Below the pieces are notes generated by a model, which worked only from the letters and a program-made list of their open reading frames with translations, made no database searches and had not been told where the DNA came from. A stretch of DNA of 64,000 bases from Magnetococcales bacterium (lineage in GTDB: Bacteria; Pseudomonadota; Magnetococcia; Magnetococcales; JADFYX01): contig JADFZU010000001.1 in assembly GCA_015232365.1 (NCBI GenBank), positions 42,640 through 106,639 of the forward strand, written 5' to 3'. Within the stretch, counting starts at the first letter, position 1; each line of letters begins with the position of its first letter. A program made the translations under genes and the position numbers. Below, in pieces: positions 1 to 10,300 of the stretch.

Positions 1-129
1 ATGGAGCAGACTCTATTGGGTGAGTATCATGCTCTGATTGTCTCACATGTTAAAGAGCAGTGTAAGGTTCGGCCCATCTGTTCTGGTTGTCCAATAATTT
101 TTTGTCCACGTTATCATAATAGCAGGTAG
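1..129 (+). CDS. 3' end of a probable HhH-GPD/endonuclease III-like DNA glycosylase (C-terminal Cys cluster), truncated by the window edge
   Basis: Frame +1 is open from base 1 to TAG at 127-129: MEQTLLGEYHALIVSHVKEQCKVRPICSGCPIIFCPRYHNSR. The EYHALIV...C-x5-C-x2-C-x4-C pattern resembles the FeS-cluster tail of EndoIII-family proteins. Confidence 0.45.
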   Translation: MEQTLLGEYHALIVSHVKEQCKVRPICSGCPIIFCPRYHNSR

Positions 130-133
130 ATAA

Positions 134-2041
134 ATGACTAAACACCAGGAGTCATCTATAGCTGAATTGCCGGTAATTCGAGTGTTGCCAGAGGTGTTGG
201 CCAACCAGATTGCCGCTGGTGAGGTTGTGGAGAGGCCTGCCTCTGTGGTTAAGGAGTTGGTTGAAAACAGTCTTGATGCCGGAGCGACACAAATTGAGGT
301 TAAAATTGAGCAGGGTGGTAAAAAGCTGATTCGGGTCGCCGATAATGGTTGCGGCATGTCTGCTGCTCAAGCTCGTCTATCCCTGGCTCGGCACGCTACC
401 TCAAAAATTGCCAATGTTGATGATCTGTTTCAGATCCAAACCATGGGGTTTCGTGGTGAAGCTCTGCCATCTATAGCTTCAGTATCCCATCTTACCATTG
501 CCAGCCGGATAGGCAGTGAAGTTGATGGGGTAGAGTTGGAGGTGCGAGGCGGTAAAAACCTGGAAGAGAACCGGGTTGTCATGGCTTGCGGCACATCTAT
601 CACGGTAAAAAATCTTTTTTTCAATACTCCAGCCCGTCTTAAATTCATGCGTGCCGACAAGACTGAGAGCAATCATGTCTCTGAGTTTATGCAGCGTCTT
701 GCTCTAGCCAATCCAGAGGTCGGCTTTCGGCTCTCCATAGATGGTAAAGATAGTCTCAACATAAAGTCTGGTAGTGATGAAGTGGAGATGGAGCGGCGGC
801 TGACGACTATTTTGGGTAAAGATTTTGCCGGAAACTGTCTGACCCTGGATAGTGAGCAAGAGCAGGTCCGGATCTCCGGCTGGCTTGGTCTGCCGACTCT
901 CCATCGTGGAAGTGGTTCCGGTATGTATCTGTTTGTAAATGGCCGTTGGGTTCGTGATCAGGTTATCAACCATGGTGTGCGGGAGGCGTATCGGGATTTA
1001 ATGCCCAGAGACCGCTATCCGGTTGTCGCTCTTTTTGTCGACCTGCCTCCAGATCAGGTAGATGTTAATGTCCACCCTGCCAAACAGGAGGTCCGTTTTC
1101 ATCACCGTAATTTTATCCACTCTTTGGTTAAAAGGGCACTGCAAGAGGCTTTAGCTGCCATGGGTTGTCGCACCTATCACCCTATGGTTGATAGAGATGA
1201 GGTTGCAACTTCTGCTCTTGGCTCTCCATCCAGTTCTATGTCGGCAGAGCTTCCGGCAGCAGTCTCCAAGCCGGTGCATTGGGATAGACCAGCGTCCCAG
1301 CAGAGTAACAGGGCAGCTTATTCACCTAAATTCAATAGTGGTGGTTCTGCATTGGGGGTTGGGGAGAGTTTGAATAGTGGTCACACTACGCAGCACTCCA
1401 TGAATCTGTCAGATTCGCCGCCAGCCAATCAAGATGTAGGTCGGGCACTTTTTCAGTCCCACGGCCCTATGGGGCGGGCCTTGGCCCAGTTCCACGGAAC
1501 CTATATTCTTGCCCAAACCAGTGATGGAATTATTTTAGTCGACCAACATGCGGCCCATGAACGCATTGTTTATGAAAAACTAAAAAAGAGTTTTTCCGAC
1601 TCCGGCCCTGAGAGGCAGATGTTGTTGATTCCTGAGGTATTGGAGCTATCTGCTGCTGAGGCTGGACGGGTGGGGCGGCATCTTCCAACTCTGGCTAAGT
1701 TGGGCCTGGTAGTGGAGCCGTTTGGCGAAAAGGCTTTTACAGTTAGAGAGCTGCCAGCTCTGTTGGGAACCTCAAGCGTTGCAAATTTAGTTCTGGATCT
1801 GGTGGTAGATCTGGAAAAGTATGGAGATAGTGAAGTTTTATCCAGCAGGTTGGATGATCTATTGATCACCATGGCTTGTCACGGCTCGGTGAGGGCCAAC
1901 CGTTCCATGACCCTGGATGAGATGAACGCTCTTTTAAAGCAGATAGAGGAGACCCACTATTCAGGGCAGTGTAGCCATGGCAGGCCAACTTATGTAACCA
2001 TAACGCTGCCAGAGCTTGAAAAAATGTTTGGGCGTAGGTAG
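134..2041 (+). CDS. mutL: DNA mismatch repair protein MutL
   Basis: IRVLPEVLANQIAAGEVVERPASVVKELVENSLDAGA, DNGCGM, FRGEALPSIASV and VDQHAAHERI are all MutL motifs. Confidence 0.97.
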   Translation: MTKHQESSIAELPVIRVLPEVLANQIAAGEVVERPASVVKELVENSLDAGATQIEVKIEQGGKKLIRVADNGCGMSAAQARLSLARHATSKIANVDDLFQIQTMGFRGEALPSIASVSHLTIASRIGSEVDGVELEVRGGKNLEENRVVMACGTSITVKNLFFNTPARLKFMRADKTESNHVSEFMQRLALANPEVGFRLSIDGKDSLNIKSGSDEVEMERRLTTILGKDFAGNCLTLDSEQEQVRISGWLGLPTLHRGSGSGMYLFVNGRWVRDQVINHGVREAYRDLMPRDRYPVVALFVDLPPDQVDVNVHPAKQEVRFHHRNFIHSLVKRALQEALAAMGCRTYHPMVDRDEVATSALGSPSSSMSAELPAAVSKPVHWDRPASQQSNRAAYSPKFNSGGSALGVGESLNSGHTTQHSMNLSDSPPANQDVGRALFQSHGPMGRALAQFHGTYILAQTSDGIILVDQHAAHERIVYEKLKKSFSDSGPERQMLLIPEVLELSAAEAGRVGRHLPTLAKLGLVVEPFGEKAFTVRELPALLGTSSVANLVLDLVVDLEKYGDSEVLSSRLDDLLITMACHGSVRANRSMTLDEMNALLKQIEETHYSGQCSHGRPTYVTITLPELEKMFGRR

Positions 2042-2062
2042 TTAGGTTGGATATTGTGTAAA

Positions 2063-2869
2063 TTATAGCAGAATATCAACGACAAATTTAACACCTAAAA
2101 AGCCCAGAGCCAGAAAAATATAACCGGATATGGTAAGCTTTGAGGCTTTATTGCCTCGCCACCCCCAGAGGTGGTTGCCAACTAGCAGAGTACCAAAAAC
2201 CAGCCAGGTCAACCAGATGAAGATAACTTTATGGCTTAGAGTGAAAAAAATTCCAGTTTGGTTGTGGGAGTAGAGTGCGCCAGTGGTAATGCTTAACGTT
2301 AACAGTGCAAAGCCCATTCTGAGCATTAGAAAAAGGGTCTCTTCCAGTGCCTCAAGAGGGGGAAGCATATTAAACATTTTGCCAAAACTTTTGGTTCGTA
2401 GGGCATGTTCTTGAAAAGTATCAAGAAGTGCGAGGATTGTCGCAATACTGAATAGACCGTAAGATAGCAGCGAGAGAACAAGGTGAGCAATCAGTAGGGG
2501 GTCGGTTAGTATTTGAAGATTGGACTCTTCCATGGGCAGGAGTATAGAAGTGCCAAGCAACAGGACCATGAATGGCAGCAGAAACAGTCCTGCTGAGCGG
2601 GCAGTATTACGCTTTATACGCCAACTGATAAGGTAGATAAGGCCCATGGCCAGTGCGGATAGGTTCAGTGAGCTGGAGAAGTTGGCCGATACGCCTTGAT
2701 CCCAGAACAGGTTTTGGGTAACAGCCCAGCAATGGGTAATCCAGCCAGAGGCTGCCAGCCACCAGCTTGTTATTGACGGCTTGAGGCGACCACGGAGATG
2801 GTTGTAGGTAATTAATATTGCTGCTCCAACATAGGCGATAGTTGCCCAAATCAAGAGGATATCCCCCAT
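2063..2869 (-). CDS. CcsA/YpjD-like inner-membrane protein (cytochrome c assembly family)
   Basis: Multi-TM protein with HLVLSLLSYGLFSIA and the C-terminal pattern SHKVIFIWLTWLVFGTLLVGNHLWGWRGNKA typical of HemX/CcsA-like proteins. Confidence 0.75.
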   Translation of the reverse strand: MGDILLIWATIAYVGAAILITYNHLRGRLKPSITSWWLAASGWITHCWAVTQNLFWDQGVSANFSSSLNLSALAMGLIYLISWRIKRNTARSAGLFLLPFMVLLLGTSILLPMEESNLQILTDPLLIAHLVLSLLSYGLFSIATILALLDTFQEHALRTKSFGKMFNMLPPLEALEETLFLMLRMGFALLTLSITTGALYSHNQTGIFFTLSHKVIFIWLTWLVFGTLLVGNHLWGWRGNKASKLTISGYIFLALGFLGVKFVVDILL

Positions 2870-2949
2870 TTTCTACTCCGTTTTAGATTTTTCATATTGA
2901 TACAATTTATGCACTGCTCTTAATATACACTCTGAAGGAAAAAAACGAC

Positions 2950-3657
2950 ATGAACAAGAGTGATTTAATCACATTCTTGGTAGTTGCTGCTGGAGTCGGT
3001 AGGAGATTTGGTGGTAAATTACCTAAACAATACCAGTCTTTGGCTGGCCATCCTGTTCTTTGGCACGTATTTAAAGTTCTTCAAGATCACCCATTGGTCG
3101 GAAATGTTGTTCCGGTTATTGCCGCAGATGGTCTCAAGCTTTGGCAGGAGATCATGGTCCGGGAGATAGGCGGATTCACAAAACTTGCTGCTCCAGTATT
3201 TGGCGGCTCTGAGCGGCAGCAGTCGGTTGCTAACGGTCTGGATTCACTCTCTCTTGATGAAAAAAGCTGGGTTGCCATCCATGATGGGGCCCGCCCATTG
3301 TTAAGCTCTACTCTGCTAGACCGTCTATTTCTGGCTAGAAAACAGGGTGATACTCTTCTTACAGCACTGCCTGCTACCGATACCATCAAACAGGTCGGTG
3401 CAGATGGTTTGGTTAAAGCTACACTAGACCGGAATGAGATTTTTTTAGCCCAAACTCCTCAGCTATTTCGTTATGGGTTGATTAAAGAGGCACATAGATT
3501 GGCTGCCAAGAGTGGTTTTACAGGAACTGACGATGTATCTATTTTTGAGTGGCTTGGCCGGCCGGTACATACTGTTTTGGGAGAGTCTGCCAATATTAAA
3601 ATTACCAATAGCAGTGATCTTGCCTTGGCAGAATTTTTGTTAAAAGGGGATGACTAG
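2950..3657 (+). CDS. ispD: 2-C-methyl-D-erythritol 4-phosphate cytidylyltransferase
   Basis: AAGVGRRFGGKLPKQYQSLAG, VAIHDGARPLL, ATDTIKQV; directly followed by ispF. Confidence 0.95.
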   Translation: MNKSDLITFLVVAAGVGRRFGGKLPKQYQSLAGHPVLWHVFKVLQDHPLVGNVVPVIAADGLKLWQEIMVREIGGFTKLAAPVFGGSERQQSVANGLDSLSLDEKSWVAIHDGARPLLSSTLLDRLFLARKQGDTLLTALPATDTIKQVGADGLVKATLDRNEIFLAQTPQLFRYGLIKEAHRLAAKSGFTGTDDVSIFEWLGRPVHTVLGESANIKITNSSDLALAEFLLKGDD

Positions 3658-4140
3658 ATGAATATTCGGGTTGGTCAGGGGTTTGATGTACACCGTTGGG
3701 TGGAGGGGCGCCCTTTACGGCTCGGCGGGGTTGATATTCCACACCACCTTGGTCTGTTGGGGCACTCAGATGCAGATGTTCTGTTGCACGCTATCATGGA
3801 TGCTCTTCTGGGTGCTGCAGGGTTGGGCGATATTGGCCGCCACTTTCCGGATAGTGATGATCAGTATAAGGGGATTGATAGTCGTGAACTGTTGAAAAGG
3901 GTTTTTATCGAGGTTGACAAGCTCTCTTGGAGGGTTGGCAATCTGGATGCAACGGTTATTTGTCAAAAACCAAAACTTGCTCCATATATTCCTGCAATGG
4001 AGAGTTGTATTGCAGAAACTCTTCAAACAACAGCCTCCTCTATAAATATAAAAGCGACAACCACGGAGAAATTGGGGTTTACAGGTCGAGGTGAAGGGGC
4101 AGCAGCACAGGCAGTTGTTTTGCTTTTTGATAATGGTTAA
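3658..4140 (+). CDS. ispF: 2-C-methyl-D-erythritol 2,4-cyclodiphosphate synthase
   Basis: [61 protein letters not shown]. Confidence 0.97.
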   Translation: MNIRVGQGFDVHRWVEGRPLRLGGVDIPHHLGLLGHSDADVLLHAIMDALLGAAGLGDIGRHFPDSDDQYKGIDSRELLKRVFIEVDKLSWRVGNLDATVICQKPKLAPYIPAMESCIAETLQTTASSINIKATTTEKLGFTGRGEGAAAQAVVLLFDNG

Positions 4141-4151
4141 GTTACATTAAA

Positions 4152-4312
4152 CCTGGATTCGGCAGTTGTTCATACATAACTGGCACAACCTCTTGATTCA
4201 TCTGGCAAATCAGAAAAAAGTCTCATCACCAACAAGGTGACTTTTATTTTTCCTGATTCACCAGGTAAACCAATTAGTTATCCCATTAATGCACGACCAA
4301 CTACCAAATCTA
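4152..4312. repeat. Dispersed ~160-bp full-length imperfect palindrome, copy 1
   Basis: The 5' arm GGATTCGGCAGTTGTTCATACAT...CTGGCAAATCAGAAAAA aligns along its length to the reverse complement of the 3' arm (AGATTTGGTAGTTGGTCGTGCAT...CTGGTGAATCAGGAAAAA). Apex is TCACCAACAAGGTGA. Similar to copies at 6954 and 47291. Confidence 0.85.
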
Positions 4313-4358
4313 TGTTAAACGGTTGTAGCTAAAAAAATGATTTTTTTTGAGGTGAGTT

Positions 4359-6080
4359 GTGCGGCGGATTATTGAAAATTTAGTAGCAGGTATTATCGAA
4401 AAACTACAGAGCGACGCTCTTCTGCCAGCAGGAGAGCTGCCGGAGTACAAAGTTGAGCGGCCTCGTGATGAGTCCCATGGTGATTTTTCCACCAATGCGG
4501 CGTTGGTACTCTCCCGTTTTGCAAAGATGAAACCACGGGATCTAGCGGAAAAAATGTTGGCAGCACTACCTTCTGAGCAGAAAGAGGTTGATAGTTGGGA
4601 GGTGGCCGGTCCAGGTTTTATCAATTTTCGGATCACTCCTCAGCGTATTCGCCAGCTTATTCCAGATATTTTAGAAGCCAACAGTGATTATGGTAGATCT
4701 ACCATTGGAAACGGACAGCGGATATTGGTTGAGTTTGTCTCCGCCAACCCAACCGGCCCTATGCATGTTGGGCATGGCCGTGGGGCGGTAATGGGTGATG
4801 CTATTGCCACAATTTTGCAGGTGACTGGCCATGCTGTAGAGCGGGAGTATTATATAAATGATGCCGGAACCCAAATTGGGGTGTTGGGCTGGTCGGTCAT
4901 GCTCCGCTATCGAGAGCTTTTTGGTTATGAAATCTCCATGCCGGATGGGAGTTACCCTGCACAGTATGTTATTGATATAGCACAGTCTTTAAAAGATAAA
5001 GATGGCGAACGCTGGTTGGAGATAACGACTGACCTGTCGGCTGCTCCCCCTCTTGAGGTGGTGAATTTTGCCATGGAGCGGATTATGGGCTGGATACGCC
5101 ATGATCTGGAAAAAATCAATATTCATTTTGATAACTGGTTTTCGGAACGAACCCTCCATGCCAAGGGGAAAATTGATGAGACAATTGAGCAGCTAACCAA
5201 AAAAGATCTGATTTATGAAGGGGTATTGGAGCCGCCAAAAGGTAAATTGTTAGATGATTGGGAGGCCCGGCCCCAACTGCTGTTCAAGGCAACTCAATTT
5301 GGTGATTCAGTAGATAGAGCTTTGAAAAAATCTGACAATTCAGCCACCTATTTTGCCGCTGATATAGCCTACCATTTTGACAAAGCTGAACGTGGTTTTG
5401 ATCTGCTTATCGATGTTTGGGGTGCTGATCATGGTGGTTATGTAAAGCGGGTCCAGGCAGCTTTGACTGCTCTAACCGGCAAGAAAAAACTCCTGGATGT
5501 AGAGCTTGTGCAGATGGTTAACCTGGTTCGGGGCGGAGAGCCGGTAAAAATGTCGAAACGGGACGGCACTTTTGTCACTCTGGCAGAGGTGGTGGATGAG
5601 GTTGGTAGTGATGCGGTACGTTTTCTGTTTTTAACCCGTTCCGGTGGAGCTGCCTTGGATTTTGATCTGGAATTGGCAGTGAGCAAAAGTAATGATAATC
5701 CGGTCTTTTATGTCCAGTATGCCCACGCCAGGATTAATGCCGTCTACCGGCAATTGGCTGAAAAAGGGCTAGAGGCAGGGTTGGGTGATGGTAGTGGTGA
5801 TCTGTCCGGCCTGACTCAGGATTCCGAATTGAGTCTGATCCGGCTTTTAGGGGCGTACCCTGAAATGTTGGAAGGAGCGGCACTGAATCGGGAGCCGCAT
5901 AGAGTTCCGTACTATTTAATAGATTTAGCATCGGCATTTCACACCTATTACAATAGCACAAGAATTTTGGATGATGATGTTGTTCTGATGGCAGCAAGGC
6001 TCTCTTTAATATCTGCTGTGCGTCAGGTGTTGGCAAATGGTTTGGGGCTGTTGGGCGTTTCTGCCCCAGAAAAAATGTGA
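4359..6080 (+). CDS. argS: Arginyl-tRNA synthetase (non-ATG start)
   Basis: VEFVSANPTGPMHVGHGRGAVMGDAIA, DVWGADHGGYVKR, KMSKRDGTFVTL. Confidence 0.97.
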   Translation: MRRIIENLVAGIIEKLQSDALLPAGELPEYKVERPRDESHGDFSTNAALVLSRFAKMKPRDLAEKMLAALPSEQKEVDSWEVAGPGFINFRITPQRIRQLIPDILEANSDYGRSTIGNGQRILVEFVSANPTGPMHVGHGRGAVMGDAIATILQVTGHAVEREYYINDAGTQIGVLGWSVMLRYRELFGYEISMPDGSYPAQYVIDIAQSLKDKDGERWLEITTDLSAAPPLEVVNFAMERIMGWIRHDLEKINIHFDNWFSERTLHAKGKIDETIEQLTKKDLIYEGVLEPPKGKLLDDWEARPQLLFKATQFGDSVDRALKKSDNSATYFAADIAYHFDKAERGFDLLIDVWGADHGGYVKRVQAALTALTGKKKLLDVELVQMVNLVRGGEPVKMSKRDGTFVTLAEVVDEVGSDAVRFLFLTRSGGAALDFDLELAVSKSNDNPVFYVQYAHARINAVYRQLAEKGLEAGLGDGSGDLSGLTQDSELSLIRLLGAYPEMLEGAALNREPHRVPYYLIDLASAFHTYYNSTRILDDDVVLMAARLSLISAVRQVLANGLGLLGVSAPEKM

Positions 6081-6952
6081 TAAATCCACGCTATCCAACA
6101 TCTGCCAAATATCGACGCCATCGCTCCAAATCGTACCTTCTGCCCGCTGTATTGGGATTGGTGTTTGGTGGTGCGGTATTTTTAGTTGTGCAAAAGTTTT
6201 CAGGTGATGGTAAAAAAACAGCCACTGTAGTTGAAAAAAGAGTGTTGGCTGGGAAAACTTCAGAAAAGCCGGAAATTCTTGAAGATGTTATGCCGGTAGT
6301 CATGGAGTCTGAAGATAACAGCAGGTTTGTACCTATTAAGTTGGAACCAGAGTTTCAGCCAAGGTTGGAGCCGGAACCAAAGAGTATGAAGCCTCTGTTA
6401 AAACCATCAAAAAAGCCGGAAGAAACAGTTAAAAGCTCCGCAAAGTTTTTACCAGCGGAAAAAGATGTGTTTAGTAAAAAAGATCAAGCTAAAAACAGAA
6501 AAAAACCACAAGTAGATGTTGCTATGCCTAGCGGCCTTCTGCCAAAAATACGAGATCCAGATGTTGAGATCACCTTCTATAGGGAGCTGTCACGGCGCAA
6601 GGTGGTTGTTCCTAAAGAGGACAGCGGTCTCTCATTGACTGCCGCCACAGGTTTGGTGCAGACATCTAACTTAAATGTGCCTCGTCCTTTGCCGCCAGAG
6701 AAAAAGATTGGCTTATTAAGTGTTTATCAGGTGCAGTTGGTTATTTTTTCTAATTTGGACCGGGCTAGAGCTGTGGTTAGGGAGTTGAAAAAAAGGCGAG
6801 CACCAGCCTATCTGGTTAAGGTAAAAGGTGATAAAAATATTTTTTACCGTGTCCGATTGGGGCCTTTTTCCTCACAAGAAGAGGCTAAATGGGCTATGGA
6901 CAGGTGGCGAATCAAGGGTAGTTCCCCACTTATTTTACGGCAGCGTCCCTGA
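6077..6952 (+). CDS. Membrane-anchored SPOR-domain protein
   Basis: N-terminal TM (YLLPAVLGLVFGGAVFLVV), long charged/proline linker, C-terminal SPOR-like VYQVQLVIFSNLDRARAVVRELKKRRAPAYLVKV...YRVRLGPFSSQEEA. Overlaps the argS stop by 4 nt. Confidence 0.8.
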   Translation: MINPRYPTSAKYRRHRSKSYLLPAVLGLVFGGAVFLVVQKFSGDGKKTATVVEKRVLAGKTSEKPEILEDVMPVVMESEDNSRFVPIKLEPEFQPRLEPEPKSMKPLLKPSKKPEETVKSSAKFLPAEKDVFSKKDQAKNRKKPQVDVAMPSGLLPKIRDPDVEITFYRELSRRKVVVPKEDSGLSLTAATGLVQTSNLNVPRPLPPEKKIGLLSVYQVQLVIFSNLDRARAVVRELKKRRAPAYLVKVKGDKNIFYRVRLGPFSSQEEAKWAMDRWRIKGSSPLILRQRP

Positions 6953-6953
6953 T

Positions 6954-7113
6954 CCTGGATTCGGTAGTTGTTCGTACATCGCTTGCACAGTCTCTTGATT
7001 CAACTGGCAGACCAGAAAAAAATCATATCGCCAACAAGGGGGTTTACATTATTTCTGGTTCAGCAGAGAAGTTATATGTTGTGCCATTTATGCTTGTCCA
7101 ACTGCCTAATCTA
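6954..7113. repeat. Dispersed ~160-bp imperfect palindrome, copy 2
   Basis: CCTGGATTCGGTAGTTGTTCGTACAT...TCGCCAACAAGGGGG...GTCCAACTGCCTAATCTATA; same architecture as copy 1; begins right after the SPOR gene stop. Confidence 0.82.
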
Positions 7114-7299
7114 TATTGAATTGATCCAGCTATAGCTCATTATTACTTTGATTGGCAAAGTTCTTACTTAATTCAACGGCCCATAAGGAACTCTTCTTGA
7201 CTGGCCTTATTATTAAGTATGACATGGTAGTGAAAAATTCTTTTATGAACCATAATGTTAAACGATATTGTCGCCTATTCATGAATTATCCGGGCTAGG

Positions 7300-7330
7300 T
7301 TGACATAATACCCCTATTGTTTGATATACT
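7300..7330 (+). promoter_or_regulatory. Putative sigma70-type promoter upstream of gltB
   Basis: TTGACA at 7300-7305 and TATACT at 7325-7330 (19-nt spacer), or GATATA with a 17-nt spacer. Confidence 0.45.
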
Positions 7331-7395
7331 GGTGGTCGCGATTCATGTTCTGACTTTAGATCTGAATGGGTATTTTAATTTATTAACAGCAGGGT

Positions 7396-10300
7396 ATGTG
7401 TTATATGGGTTTTCCAAAGAAAACAGGGATGTACGATCCACAATTTGAGCATGACGCTTGTGGTGTTGGATTTGTTGCCAATGTAGATGGTAAAAAATCT
7501 CATGAAATTATCGAAATGGGGCTGACTGTTCTCAACAACCTCACCCATCGAGGTGCTGTTGGTGCTGACCCTTTAACCGGTGACGGAGCAGGTATTCTCA
7601 TCCAGATGCCTGATGCTTTTTTACAGGCTGAATCAAAAAAAATAAACATCAAACTGCCGGCTGCTGGAGATTATGGTGTCGGCATGATCTTCTTTCCCAA
7701 AGATAAAGGCCTTATGGGGTCATGTATCCGCCTGGTAGAGCAGATGATTGCCGAAGAGGGGCAGATACTTATTGGTTGGCGAGATGTGCCAGTAAGTGTC
7801 GATGCCAGGATTGGTTATACTGCCAAAGCATCTGAGCCGGTAATCAAGCAGGTATTTGTCGGAGTCAGAAACCCCCCGGAAGATGCCGATGATCTATGGC
7901 TTGAGCGCAAGCTGTTTATCATCAGGCGACGGATTGAAAATGCAGTATTGGGTTATGGTGCTGATGATACAGCAGCTTTTCATATCTCTAGCTTCTCCAC
8001 CCGGACTTTGCTCTACAAAGGTATGTTTCTAGCTGAACAGGTCGGGCAGTATTACCCAGACCTTAGCGATCCGCTCATGGTGAGTGCTTTCTCCATGGTC
8101 CATCAACGCTATTCAACCAATACATTTCCAACCTGGGGTCTGGCCCAGCCGTTTCGGATGATCAGCCATAACGGAGAGATCAACACCCTGCGTGGTAATA
8201 TCAACTGGATGCGAGCCAGAGAAGCTGCTTTATCATCACCTATGTTTGGTGATGATATTAAAAAGCTTTTTCCAATTGTCCCCGAAGGTCTATCTGATTC
8301 AGCATCCTTTGACCGGGCTGTGGAATTTCTAGTTGTTAGTGGTCGTTCACTGCCTCAAGCCATGATGATGATGATTCCTGAAGCCTGGGAAAATCATCAG
8401 CAGATGGATGAAGAGCGTAAGGGCTTTTACGAGTATAACGCCTCCATTATGGAGCCTTGGGATGGTCCGGCAGCAGTAGCTTTTACTGATGGCAGATATA
8501 TCGGAGCAACTCTGGATCGTAACGGTCTGCGTCCTGCGCGTTATCAGGTTACCAAAGGGGGGCTGTGCGTTATGGCCTCTGAAGCTGGTACATTGACCTT
8601 TCCACCAGAAGAGACGCTGTACAACGGTCGCCTTCAACCTGGACGTATGTTTGTTATTGATCTTAAAGATGGGCGAATTATTGATGATGAGGAGATCAAA
8701 TCCGGTATCATCAGCAAGAGACCATACAGACAGTGGGTTGCAGATGGCTTGATGTCTATTGACTCGCTACCGGATGGTCAACCCATTCCAGAGGATAGCG
8801 AGCCGCTTTTAGCCAGGCAGAAAACCTTTGGTTACACTGATGAGGATCAAAATGTAATTCTTGCTCCAATGGCTGTTAACGGTCAGGAGCCGACCGGTTC
8901 TATGGGTAATGATGCCGCCCTACCAGTTTTGTCAGAGCGGCCGGTATTGGTGTTCAACTATTTTAAACAGCTATTTGCCCAGGTGACCAATCCGCCAATC
9001 GACCCGATTCGTGAAGAGTTGGTTATGAGTCTGCGTATGCAGTTGGGTCCGGTTGGCAACCTTCTAGAGGAGTCGGCAAACCATGTTGAGCGGATCTCTC
9101 TAAAACAGCCAATATTAAACAATGCTGAGTTGGCAAAAATTCGTGCGGTAGATAAAAAAGGTCTGAAGGCACAAACTTTCTCAACTCTTTTCCCTATTGC
9201 TGATGGTGAGAATGGACTCAAAAAGGCTCTAACTTTGTTGTTTGAGCAGGTCTCTCAGGCATTAAGCCAGGGTGTCAACCTGGTTATTCTTAGTGACCGG
9301 GGTACTGGTCCTGACTCGGCATCAATTCCTATCTTGCTGGCAGTATCGGCTATTCACCATAATATGATTCGTGCTGGAGTACGGAATAAAGCCAGTATTA
9401 TTGCTGAAACAGGTGAGGCCCGTGAGGTCAACCATTTTGCTCTCTTAGCCGGTTATGGTGCTGGAGCTGTTAACCCTTATTTGGCTTTTGACTCCATCTC
9501 TGCACTGGTAAAATCTGCTAGCCTGCCAAAGGATCTTAGCGAAGAGAAGGCCCATGAAAATTATGTGAAAGCTGTAAACAAAGGAATGTTGAAGGTTTTC
9601 TCAAAAATGGGTATCTCCACACTATTTAGTTATTGTGGTGCACAAATCTTTGAGGTGGTTGGTCTTAACAAGCAGGTTGTGGAACGCTATTTTTCCGGGA
9701 CTGTCTCCAGGATTGAAGGTGTCGACCTTTGCGGCATTGCCCGTGAAGTTTTGGAGCGACATAAAAATGCCTATCAACACAGACTGGATAATCTGTATGC
9801 CCTTGAGGTTGGTGGCGAGTATAAGGTTCGCAGTGGTGGTGAGACCCATATGTGGACGGCAGAGACCGTATCTAAACTACAGCATTCTGCCAGGCAGAAT
9901 GATTATGGTCTCTATCAGCAGTTTGCCAATCTAATCAATAATCGTTCCCGTGATCTCTGTACTCTTCGTGGTCTTTTTGATCTTAAAAAGTCCCGTAATC
10001 CGATACCTATAGATGATGTGGAACCAGCATCAGAGATTGTTAAACGTTTTGTTACCGGAGCCATGTCCTACGGCTCAATATCTAAAGAGGCCCATGAGAC
10101 ATTGGCTATAGCCATGAACCGTCTTGGCGGCAAGTCAAACACTGGCGAGGGCGGGGAAGATCCAGAGCGGTTTAAACCCCTACCTAACGGTGATTTGGCA
10201 CGTAGTGCCATTAAACAGGTCGCCTCTGGTCGGTTTGGGGTTTCCAGCCACTATCTGGTCAACTCCAACGAAATGCAAATTAAGATTGCCCAGGGAGCTA

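Noticed and set aside
4152-4312. Reading the palindromes as simple intrinsic terminators
   Set aside because: They are ~160 bp, recur with sequence similarity, and lack a terminal T-tract after the stem; a dispersed element is a better description.
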